From JANQOH01 sp965201115 (GTDB lineage Bacteria > Pseudomonadota > Alphaproteobacteria > UBA7887), in NCBI GenBank assembly GCA_965201115.1, contig OZ241745.1, forward strand, positions 1,364,001-1,428,000: 64,000 nt of DNA, given 5' to 3'. The notes under the pieces were generated by a model that had not been told where the DNA came from, did no database searches, and saw only the letters and a list, made by a program, of their open reading frames with translations. Made by a program: the position numbers and the translations under genes. Shown piece after piece: positions 53,837 through 62,800 of the stretch. How positions within the stretch are numbered: the first letter of the stretch is position 1; each line of letters begins with the position of its first letter.

Positions 53837-55717
53837 TCAGCGCGCCGCGTCGAGCTCCGCCGCCCGCGCGGCGTCGACCCACCACAGGCCGGGAAAGCCG
53901 AGGCCGTAGCGCGGCGGGCGCCCGGGCCTGCCGAACTTGTCCCACCACGCGAGGCGGAACGAGCGTATGTGCCAGTTGGGGACCAGGTAATGCCCCCACA
54001 GCAGCGCGCGGTCGAGGGCGCGCGTCGCCGCCACGAGCGCCGCGCGGCTCGGCGCCTGAATCACCAGATCGATGAGCGAATCGACCGTCGGGTCCCGTAT
54101 CCCCGCGTAGTTCTGCGTGCCGGGAATGCTCGCGGCCGCGCTGCTCCACTGGTTGCGCTGCTCATTGCCGGGGCTCAGCGACTGCCCGATCGAGGCGACG
54201 ATGACGTCGAAATCGAAATCCTCGACGCGCTTCTGGTATTGCGCCGTATCGACCGTGCGAATGCGCGCCGCCACGCCCAGCCGCTCGAGGTTCTGCACAT
54301 AGGGGCCGACCACGCGCTCGAACGCCGGCGCCACGAGCAGAAACTCGATATCCATCGCCTCGCCGGTCGCGGCATCGGCCAGCGCGCCATCGCGCACCTC
54401 CCAGCCGGCGCCGCGAAGCATGTTGCGCGCGGTGCGCAGGTTTTGCCGCAGCGGGCGCTCCGCCGTGCTCGGCGGCGCGTATTCCGCGGAAAACGCGTCT
54501 TCCGGCAGGCCGCCGCGGAAGCACTCCATGATCGCCAGCTCCAGCCCTTCGGGCAGGCCCGACGACGCGAGCTCGGTGTTGGAATAGAAGCTGCGCGTGC
54601 GCGCGTATTGGCCGTAGAACAGGTTGTCGTTCGTCCACTCGAAATCGAAGGCGTGCGCGAGCGCGAGCCGCACTTGCGGGTCGGCGAACTTCGCCTTGCG
54701 CGTGTTGAACCAGAAGCCCTGCATGCCGGTGCCGATCTCGTGCGGGATCTGCTCCACGATCACGCGGCCGCCGGCGCGCGCCGGGAAGTCGTACTGCGTG
54801 GCCCAGTCCTTGGAATTGTTCTCGACCCGGAAGTCGATCTCGCCCGCCTTGAACGCCTCCAGCGCCACCGTGCTGTCGCGGTAGTAGTCGTAGCGGATGC
54901 GGCCGAAATTGTTCTGCCCGCGGTTGACCGCCAGGTCGCGGCCCCAATAGTCCGCCGCGCGCTCGTAGGTTATGGAGCGGCCCGCGTCGAAATCGGCGAT
55001 GCGGTAGGGGCCGCTGCCGAGCGGCGGCTCCAGCGTGGTCTCGGCGAAATCCCGCCCTTCCCAGTAGTGCTGCGGCAAAACCGTCAACTGGCCGACGATC
55101 AGCGGCAGTTCGCGGTTGGTCGTGTTCTCGTCGAAAACGAAGCGGACCTTGCGCGGCCCGGTCCGGCGCGCCTCGCGCACATCGGCGTAATACTGGCGGA
55201 AGAACGGATGGCCCGCGCTCGTCAGGGTCTCGAAGGTCCATACCGCGTCGGCGGCCGTCACCGGCGCGCCGTCGCGCCAGCGCGCCTCCGGGCGCAGCGT
55301 GAACTCTACCCACGACCGGTCCGCCGGCATGTCGATGGTTTCCGCCAACAGGCCGTATTCGGTAAAGGGCTCGTCGGCGGAGTTCGTCAGCAGCGTGTCG
55401 TAGAGCAGGCCGAGGCCGGTGGCGGGGTTGCCCTTGAGCACGAAGCCGTTGAGGCTGTCGTAGCCGCCGATGGCCGCGAGCGTGACCGCGCCGCCTTTCG
55501 CCGCGCCGGGGTCGGCGTAGTCGAAATGCGCGAAATCCGGCGCGTATTTGACGTCGCCGTGCATCGACAGCGCGTGCGCGCCGGCCGCGCCGCTCTCGGC
55601 CGGCGCGCCGGCGCGCATCGCGTCGAGCGCGCAGGCGAAACCCGCGGACTCCTGGGCGGCCGCGGCGAACAGCGGCGCGGCGGCGGCCAGCGCCGCGGCG
55701 GCGAAACGGCGGATCAT
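53837..55717 (-). CDS. yejA: Peptide ABC transporter substrate-binding protein (YejA-type)
   Basis: 626 residues with a signal peptide (IRRFAAAALAAAAPLFAAA). SBP family 5: HALSMHGDVKYAPDFAHFDY, GGYDSLNGFVLKG, TLRPEARWRDGAPVTA, and WGRDLAVNRGQNNFGRIRYD. These fit the YejA group that imports oligopeptides including microcin C in enterobacteria. First gene of yejABE. A RiPP precursor lies just beyond yejE, and that proximity is noted but unproven. Confidence 0.93.
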   Translation of the reverse strand: MIRRFAAAALAAAAPLFAAAAQESAGFACALDAMRAGAPAESGAAGAHALSMHGDVKYAPDFAHFDYADPGAAKGGAVTLAAIGGYDSLNGFVLKGNPATGLGLLYDTLLTNSADEPFTEYGLLAETIDMPADRSWVEFTLRPEARWRDGAPVTAADAVWTFETLTSAGHPFFRQYYADVREARRTGPRKVRFVFDENTTNRELPLIVGQLTVLPQHYWEGRDFAETTLEPPLGSGPYRIADFDAGRSITYERAADYWGRDLAVNRGQNNFGRIRYDYYRDSTVALEAFKAGEIDFRVENNSKDWATQYDFPARAGGRVIVEQIPHEIGTGMQGFWFNTRKAKFADPQVRLALAHAFDFEWTNDNLFYGQYARTRSFYSNTELASSGLPEGLELAIMECFRGGLPEDAFSAEYAPPSTAERPLRQNLRTARNMLRGAGWEVRDGALADAATGEAMDIEFLLVAPAFERVVGPYVQNLERLGVAARIRTVDTAQYQKRVEDFDFDVIVASIGQSLSPGNEQRNQWSSAAASIPGTQNYAGIRDPTVDSLIDLVIQAPSRAALVAATRALDRALLWGHYLVPNWHIRSFRLAWWDKFGRPGRPPRYGLGFPGLWWVDAARAAELDAAR

Positions 55718-55759
55718 GAGCGTTCTCCCAAGTTGGCGATTGGCGGGCCGCGCCGGGCG

Positions 55760-56314
55760 CTACCCGCCCGGCGGCGCATCCGCGAGCGAGCGCAGGTACG
55801 CGATCACGGCCGCGCGGCGCCCGGGCTCGGCAATGCCCGGAAACGCCATCTTGGTCGAAGGCGCGAACCCGCGCGGGTCGGCAAGAAAGGCGTCGAGCGC
55901 GGCGTCGTCCCACACGCCGCCGAGCCCGGTCAGCACGGCGGAATAGCGGAAGCCCTCCTGCCCCGCCTTCGGCGCGCCGGCGACGCCCCACAGGTTCGGC
56001 CCGATCTTGTGTTTCGCGCCCGCCTCGGCGTTGTGGCACGCGCCGCAGCTGCGAAACGCCCGCGCGCCGTCGGCGGGGTCGGCGGCGGCGACCAGCCCGG
56101 CCAGGTCCAGAGGCGGCGCGGCCTCTTCCGCGGCGGCCCCGGGCTCCGGCCCGGCGGCTGCCGCCGCGGTTTCGGCGGGCGCGGCGACGAACGCCGGCGG
56201 CGCCTCGCCGCCATGCGGCCCGGTCGCGAGCTCGACCGCGAAACGAATGCTCAGCAGCAGCAACAGCGCGGCCAGCGCCGCGCCGACGATCTTGTTGATC
56301 TCGATCCCGGACAT
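55760..56314 (-). CDS. Membrane-anchored class I cytochrome c
   Basis: 184 residues from ATG 56314. One N-terminal transmembrane helix (VGAALAALLLLLSIRFAV) is followed by an Ala/Pro-rich linker of about 40 residues and a cytochrome c domain with heme motif CGACH at residues 90-94 and the axial Met156 in TKMAFPGI. GPNLWGV is also typical. It resembles alphaproteobacterial CycM-type c552, which carries electrons from the bc1 complex to terminal oxidase on the periplasmic face. Confidence 0.92.
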   Translation of the reverse strand: MSGIEINKIVGAALAALLLLLSIRFAVELATGPHGGEAPPAFVAAPAETAAAAAGPEPGAAAEEAAPPLDLAGLVAAADPADGARAFRSCGACHNAEAGAKHKIGPNLWGVAGAPKAGQEGFRYSAVLTGLGGVWDDAALDAFLADPRGFAPSTKMAFPGIAEPGRRAAVIAYLRSLADAPPGG

Positions 56315-56521
56315 GGCTCCCCGGCGCCCGCCCCCCGACAACGCGCGCTACTCTACCCGCCGCCCCCGCCCGCGTCCAGACCGGCGCGGACGCGGGCGTC
56401 GGCGGCGCGCGATAGCCGCGGGGGCTTGCCCGTTCGCGGCGCTGCTGCTACATAGCGATGGTCGGTGGGCGCCATCGACGTCGCCGCGCCTTGGGAAGCG
56501 TCTGGAGAATCGGGCAAGATC

Positions 56522-56926
56522 ATGCGAAAGCCGAGACGACGGCGGAACAACCCGAAGGGGCGTAAAATCGTCCCATCGCCAGCGGGCGTGAGCTTGACAC
56601 AGGTCGCCAGCATGTGCATCTATGTCGGTAGTCCTTACCATAAGCGTCATCGGGGATTCGCTGGAACTCCGGTGCCGCGAGAGGATGCGAGCAAATGCCC
56701 TGGGTCTTTGGCGAACAGCCAGTCGTGCGTCCAAGGATGGCTGCAGGCGGCGATTCAGGCCGGTCACACTGGTGTTTGGGATAGTCGAGGGCCGTTTCCG
56801 CGCCGCGTCTGGTACCGGGACCAAGCGACAGGCAAGGTGTACGAGGCGAGGCTGGGTTCGCCGGGCTCGGGGGAATATCACGGATACCCGCTGACGCCCG
56901 ACCAGACGGTTGTGGGGTTGCCATGA
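56522..56926 (+). CDS. Hypothetical protein paired with a degenerate ImmA/IrrE-like protein
   Basis: 134 residues, not recognised. The N-terminus is very basic (RKPRRRRNNPKGRK), then AGVSLTQVASMCIYVG, YHKRHRGFAGTP, three Cys, and a C-terminal WYRDQATGKVYEARLGSPG. The stop overlaps the next start (ATGA at 56923), so the two proteins are probably coupled. Base composition is lower in GC than the neighbours. The small basic protein plus larger partner layout resembles toxin-antitoxin or immunity pairs; this is inference. ATG 56522 is preferred to 56465, but the start is uncertain. Confidence 0.6.
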   Translation: MRKPRRRRNNPKGRKIVPSPAGVSLTQVASMCIYVGSPYHKRHRGFAGTPVPREDASKCPGSLANSQSCVQGWLQAAIQAGHTGVWDSRGPFPRRVWYRDQATGKVYEARLGSPGSGEYHGYPLTPDQTVVGLP

Positions 56927-58209
56927 GTTTTCGGTTCGATTTCGAATGGGTCGCTGCATCGCCGTCTTCGGATGTGCTTGCCCACCATTCGATGGCCAAG
57001 GTTACGATCGAGGCGGGCGGTAAACTCGTCACATCGGTTGTCGATCGATGGCGCCGGACGCCGCAAGACGACTTCGTCGTCCGCGATCATATCATCGTCC
57101 CGTTGTTCGGCATCGCGGAATGGCTGGCCTGCAATTGGTGGCACATTTTTCACGAAATCGGCGATACCGCCGGGCGGCCGAAGCCCGATTTCGAGTTTCG
57201 GCACGACCTCGCGTTCGCCGGCGACGGGTTCATTCTGCCGCGTTTGACCATGGTCGCCGCGTCGTCGGGCGCGGTCGATCTGCGGTGGCGGCGCTACAAG
57301 CCCGAACATGCGAACATCGAGTTCATCGGCGAGGGAGCCGCGCGAGTGGCGCGGAACGAGCTGGAAGCATGCTTCCGGAACGTCATCGAAGCGACAATCG
57401 CGAGGCTTCGCGGCCGCGGGGCGGCGCCGGAAACGCTTTGCGAAGAGTGGGCGGCGGTTAACGCAGCGGATCCCGAAGAACGGGAGTTCTGCCGCGCCGC
57501 CGCGCTGCTCGGGATCGATCCCTACGATGTCGCCGACGAACGGGCCGACGCCATCGCGGCGTTTTGGGAAAGCGCCGAGCCCGCGCTGCGCGAGGAGGCG
57601 CTCGCCGCCGCGGACGCGGATTCCCTGCCGGAGGTCGGCGCCTGGCTTGCCCGCAATCTCCGGTCGCTCGCGAACGCGCAGAGCGGCGACTGGCCGCATA
57701 TCCGCCGCGATTTGCCTCCGGCCTCGCACGAGCGGCCCTGGGAGCGCGGCTACGACATGGCGCGTTCGGTCCGCCGGCAGCTCGGAGCGGAACAGGGCCG
57801 GTACGAGTTCGCCGGGGCGGGCGCGCCTCTCGCGGTGCAGGTGCGCGAGGATCCGACGCCCTCGCCGCGGATCGACGGTCTCGTCGCGCCCGACGCGCCG
57901 GCGTGCGCGACGAAGCCGCGCGGACCGGCGGGCGCGCGGTTTTTCGCCGCGCGCGCCTTGGGCGATTATCTGGGGCGCCCGGGGCCCGGGCCGGGGCTTC
58001 TCAGCACGCTGGCGACCGATCGGCAGGCGCAGTCGCGCGCCTTCGCCGCGGAGTTCCTTGCGCCGGCGGAAGATTTGCGCGCGCGAATCGGGGGCGCGGC
58101 GTTCGTCGAAAGCGACGACGTGGACGAACTCGCGGGCGAATTCGGCGTGTCCCCCTTTGTCATAAGCCGCCAGATCGAAAACCACGGCCTCGCGCCCATC
58201 GCGGAATGA
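56923..58209 (+). CDS. ImmA/IrrE-like protein with lost zinc motif
   Basis: 428 residues. The C-terminal 100 residues follow the ImmA/IrrE (DUF955) pattern: RFFAARALGDYL, then AQSRAFAAEFLAPAEDLR and VDELAGEFGVSPFVISRQI. In active members the first segment is RFTLAHELGHxL. Here the HExxH zinc motif is replaced by RALGD near residues 344-348, and the third ligand region is also changed, so it should not be a metallopeptidase. The N-terminal 300 residues are unassigned, with Trp-rich stretches (WLACNWWHIF). It could still sense or bind a partner such as the upstream basic protein. Translationally coupled to it. Confidence 0.65.
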   Translation: MSFRFDFEWVAASPSSDVLAHHSMAKVTIEAGGKLVTSVVDRWRRTPQDDFVVRDHIIVPLFGIAEWLACNWWHIFHEIGDTAGRPKPDFEFRHDLAFAGDGFILPRLTMVAASSGAVDLRWRRYKPEHANIEFIGEGAARVARNELEACFRNVIEATIARLRGRGAAPETLCEEWAAVNAADPEEREFCRAAALLGIDPYDVADERADAIAAFWESAEPALREEALAAADADSLPEVGAWLARNLRSLANAQSGDWPHIRRDLPPASHERPWERGYDMARSVRRQLGAEQGRYEFAGAGAPLAVQVREDPTPSPRIDGLVAPDAPACATKPRGPAGARFFAARALGDYLGRPGPGPGLLSTLATDRQAQSRAFAAEFLAPAEDLRARIGGAAFVESDDVDELAGEFGVSPFVISRQIENHGLAPIAE

Positions 58210-58224
58210 ACGCCGCGGGACGCT

Positions 58225-59652
58225 CTACCCCAATTTGAGCATCAGGCGCACGATGCGGCGCGTGCGGGGCGAGAACAGCGCGTCGGCGTACCACGCGCCG
58301 GCGGCGCGTTTGCTGGCCTCCGAGCGGGTGGGATAGGGGGCGATAACCGAGGCCATCTCGCCGATCTTGCGGCGGCCGCGCACGGCGAGCGCCCAAGGCA
58401 GGATCAGCTCGCCGGCATGCGCGGCGGCGATGGACGCGCCCAGGACGCGCCCGCGCCGCGTCGTTACCGCCTTGACGAGGCCCTCCGCGCGGCCCTCGGC
58501 GATGGCGCGGTCGTTGTCGGCGAACGGCCAGCGCACGGCGCGGCAGCGGGGATGCGCCTCGCGCGCCGCCGCCTCGGTCAGCCCCGCATGCGCGACTTCG
58601 GGGTCGGTGTAGGTACACCACGGAACGGCGCTGTAATCGACCCGCGCGGGCAGCCGGAACAACGCGCGGCGAATGACGACGCCGGCCTGATACGACGCCA
58701 TGTGGGTAAACCGGTACGGCCCGGCGACGTCGCCGATCGCGAACGCCCTGCGGTTGGTCGTGCGCAGCCCGGCGTCCACGGCGATGGCGCGCGGCCCGGT
58801 CTCGATGCCGGCTTCCGCCAGGCCGAGCCCGTCCATGTTGGCGCGCCGCCCGGCCGCGACAAGCAGATGCGTGCCTTCCAGGCGCAGGGTTTCGCCCTCG
58901 CGTTCGGCGGTGACGGCGACGCCGCCGGAGGCGGTTTTCCCGACCGCCGAGACCGCGGCGCCGAGGCAGAACTCGACGCCTTCCGCGGCGATGCGCTCGA
59001 ACGCGGCCTGCGCGGCCTCGGGGTCGTCTTTCGCGAACGGCCTGGCGCGCCCGATAACGGTCGCCGGCGCGCCGAGGCGGCGATAGGCCTGCGCCAGCTC
59101 CATCCCGATGGGGCCGGCGCCGATAACGAGCAGGCGGCCCGGCTTCTCGGCATTGTCGAATATCGTTTCGTTCGTGAAAAACGGAACCTTGTCGAGGCCG
59201 GGGATGGGCGGAACGAACGGCGACGACCCCGTGGCGACGACATAGCGCCGGGCGCGGATCTCGAAATCGCCCGCGGCGACGCAGTCGGGGCCGGTAAACC
59301 GCGCGCTTTCGCGGATGACGCGCACGCCCAGCCCCTCGAACCGCTCTACCGAATCGTTCGGCGCGATGGCGGCAATGGCGCCGCGCACATGGTCGCGGAC
59401 GCGCTCGAAATCCGCTTCGGGCTCGGCGGGCGCGACGCCGTAACGGCCGGCGTCGCGGAATGTCTGGGCAACATGGGCGGCGGCGAGCAGCGCCTTGGAA
59501 GGCACGCAGCCATAGTTCAGGCAGTCCCCGCCCATGCGCCCGCGCTCGACCAACGCGACGCGCGCGCCCATCTGCGCGGCGCCGGCGGCAACCGACAGCC
59601 CGCCGGAGCCGGCGCCGATTACGCAAATGTCGGTGCGGAGTGTCTGCGGCAT
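58225..59652 (-). CDS. Flavin disulfide reductase (dihydrolipoamide dehydrogenase / mercuric reductase-like)
   Basis: 475 residues. FAD motif CVIGAGSGGLSVAAGAA, redox-active Cys44 and Cys49 in GGDCLNYGCVPSK, NAD motif LLVIGAGPIGMELAQ, second FAD motif AFAIGDVAG. The C-terminus has APYPTRSEA where dihydrolipoamide dehydrogenases have the catalytic HxxPT, so a true lipoamide activity is doubtful. This subgroup (YkgC/MerA-like) is common with unknown substrates. It is convergent with the ImmA/IrrE-like gene and divergent from the large autotransporter. Confidence 0.88.
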   Translation of the reverse strand: MPQTLRTDICVIGAGSGGLSVAAGAAQMGARVALVERGRMGGDCLNYGCVPSKALLAAAHVAQTFRDAGRYGVAPAEPEADFERVRDHVRGAIAAIAPNDSVERFEGLGVRVIRESARFTGPDCVAAGDFEIRARRYVVATGSSPFVPPIPGLDKVPFFTNETIFDNAEKPGRLLVIGAGPIGMELAQAYRRLGAPATVIGRARPFAKDDPEAAQAAFERIAAEGVEFCLGAAVSAVGKTASGGVAVTAEREGETLRLEGTHLLVAAGRRANMDGLGLAEAGIETGPRAIAVDAGLRTTNRRAFAIGDVAGPYRFTHMASYQAGVVIRRALFRLPARVDYSAVPWCTYTDPEVAHAGLTEAAAREAHPRCRAVRWPFADNDRAIAEGRAEGLVKAVTTRRGRVLGASIAAAHAGELILPWALAVRGRRKIGEMASVIAPYPTRSEASKRAAGAWYADALFSPRTRRIVRLMLKLG

Positions 59653-59841
59653 GGCGGCGCTCCGTGGCGGTTCGAGGCAGGGCTTTATAGCAGGCCGCGG
59701 CGGTTTGCGGGCGCAGTTCCCGAACGGTCGATGTCGGCGGCCCGCGTGTTTCGCCCCGGAGACAGGGTTGCGCTTGCGCGCCGCATATGGTGCATTGGCA
59801 ATATCCGCGTGGCATCCATTTTCGTCCGGGAGCGCCCTGTC

Positions 59842-62800
59842 ATGACAATGCCCTGTCCACACCGAGGGGTTGCGCCCTCGCTTGCCGTGCAAATAAACGT
59901 ACCCCCCCCCCCCCCCCCCCCCCCCGCGGCCCGCCTCGGGAAACGCGCCATGAGCGTCCGGGCGCTTGCCGCCGTGCTTGCGCTCGCCTTGTGGGCCGGA
60001 GAGGCGGCGGCGCAGAACGTGTGCCGCGGCGGCGCGCACACGGGCAGTGCGAGCATCTCCTGCACCGAAGCCGCCGGCAGCAGCGCCGACATCGTCATCG
60101 ACCCGGGAAGCGTCAACATCCCGCGCATCGACGCCATTCATCGCGGCTCCGGCGACGCAACCGTCCGCGTGAAACCCGGCGCCACACTCACAGGGTCGAG
60201 CGGCCGAAGCGTAAATGTCGTGGTGCGCGGGTCGGGCGACGGCGTCCTCAGCATAACGGGCGGCTCCCTCTCCGGCCAAATCGCCGTCGGCGGCCAAGGC
60301 GCGTCGACCGGCAATATCTCCGCCAGCATGACCGGAGGCTCCCTCTCCGGCACATTCAACACCACCAAAATCGGCGGGTCGGGCAACACATCCATCGTCG
60401 TCTCCGGCAACGCCGTCATCGAGACGACGGGCGGCACCTGGAATTACGGCCTCTATAGCCAACACACCGGGGCGGGCAACCTCTCCATCCGCATGACGGG
60501 CGGCTCGGTCGAGACGACGGGGACGAACAGCTATGGCGTTCTGGCATTGTCCTCCGGCTCGGGGGCGAGCGACGTAACCGTTGTCCTTGAAGGCGGCGCG
60601 ATTCGCACGCGGGGCGGGGGCAGCCTCGGGCTCGCCCCCTACGGGGTTTTCATGCAGCGCCCCAACGGGTCCGGCAACCACTCTTTCCGCATGTCGGGCG
60701 GCTCCATCGTGACGGAGCAGGACAATGCCCACGGCGTTGTGGGCTTGTTCCCCGCCCTCGCGGCCGGAGAGACGGTTCCCGTCAGCGTGACCGGCGGCAG
60801 CATCGCGGTGGAGGGGCTGGGCGCCCAGGGCATTTGGATGAACAACCTGAACCGCGGCTCGGTCGATATGACGACGCGGGCGGGGGCGGAGATCGCGTCG
60901 CCGTTCTACGTCGGCATGGAGGGGCGGCTTACGGACAACGCGAGCGCCACGGGGCGCGTCGTGGTCACGCATGGGGGCGCGGTCGAGGCGCGGGATGTCG
61001 GCGTTCTCGCCTGGGCCGCGCGGTCGAGCGGCCACACGATGGGCTCCGGCGCGACAACGGCGAACGACGCGGCGCGGACGACGCCGATGATCCACGTCAC
61101 ATCGAGCGGCACGGTCACGGTGGGCGCGCCGGTGACGGAGGCTTTCATCCGGGCGCGGATCGCGGGCGACGGCGGACTGTCGACGCTCGAGGAGGCCGTG
61201 CTCACGGCGATAACGGATAACGATTCGGGCGCGCTGACGACGGCGCTGGCGGCGCTTCCGGCTTCTTACGACGCCGCCTGGAAGGCGGAGGCGGAGGATC
61301 TCCGGCGCAAGCGCGCCGCGGTAACCGCCGCGTCGACCGACAACGCGGTGCTGGGGCATCGTGCGGCCGAGGAGATATTGGGCCTTGCGCGGGCGGGCAT
61401 CCGCGCTTCGGCGATCTCGCACACGGCGATCGCCGATCACATCCGCGGCAGCGACGCGCTTTCGACCTCGGAGCGCACGGCGCTGACGGCCGTGTTGACG
61501 GGCGACAGCAGCGGATTGACGACGGCGCTGACCGCCCTTACCGGCGCTACCTACACGACGGCGTGGAAGAACACGGTCCGGCAACACGCGGCGACCTACA
61601 ACGCCGGCGATATCCAGGTGGACGTGACGGGCGGCTCCATTACCGCCGACGGGAACGGCGTCGAGGCGTTCTATGCGGTCCCGCACGACAGCAACGGCGA
61701 CATCGCGGTGACGGTTTCCGCCGGCGCGCGGGTGACGGGCGGCGCGACGGGCATCTATGTCCGCGGCGCGGGGGCCACGATGGGGGCGCGCAACCAGGCG
61801 GTGACGGTCCACGGCGCCGCGATGGGCGGAACCGGGGCGGGCGTGCATGTAGTCGGCGGCGGCGCGGTGACGGTGGGCGCGAGCGGCGAGGTGGGCACGG
61901 TGGGCGCGGTGTCTTCGGGCATCGGCATTCTCGGCGATGGCGGCGGCGATCTGACGGCGACGGTTTCGGGGACGGTCACGGGCGACATCCGCGTCAACGG
62001 CGGCGGCGACTTGGCGGCGACGGTCAAGGACGGCGGCACGGTTACGGGCGATCTCCGCGTCGGCGGCAGCGGCGCGTTGACGGCGACGGTCGAGGCCGGC
62101 GGCGCGGTGGAGGGAACGATACGCGATCCGCAGGCTTCGTTCACGGTTTCGGGCAGCGTCGGGCGCGTTCTCTATGCTTCGGGCGGAGCGGTGACGGTGG
62201 CCGGGGGCGCGAAACTGACCGGCGTCTCCGGCACGGCCATCGAGAGCACGGCGGGGGCGTTGACGGTCACGGTCCAAAACCGGGGCCGCGTCGAGGCCGA
62301 CATCGAGTCCGGCGGGACGCTGATGGTTACCGTCAACGACGGCGGCGTGGTGACGGGAACGATAGAGGACCCGCAGGCTTCGTTCACGGTCGGGAGCGGG
62401 GCGCGCATCGGGCGCATTCTTTACACCGGCAGCAGCGGCGGGACGGTGACGGTGTCCGGCGGCGGGACGCTGACGGGGGTCGAGGGCGTGGCCGCCGAGA
62501 GCACGGACACGGGGGGCGCGCTGACGGTCACGGTCCAGGACGAGGGCCGCGTCGAGGGCGACGTCAAGTCGGCCGGCACGCTGTCGGCGACCGTTAATGC
62601 CGGCGGCGTGGTTACGGGGACGATACACGACCCGCAGGCTTCGTTCACGGTTTCGGGCAGCGTGGGGCGCGTTCTCTACGCCTCGGGCGGAACGGTGACG
62701 GTAGCCGGCGGCGCGAAGCTGACGGGCGTCGAGGGCGTGGCGGCGGAGAGCGCGGCGGGCGCGCTGACGGTCACGGTGAACGACGAGGGCCGCGTCGAGG

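Noticed and set aside
52976..56455. 1159-codon plus-strand frame across yejB, yejA and cytochrome c
   Set aside because: Antisense shadow of three well-recognised genes in high-GC DNA.
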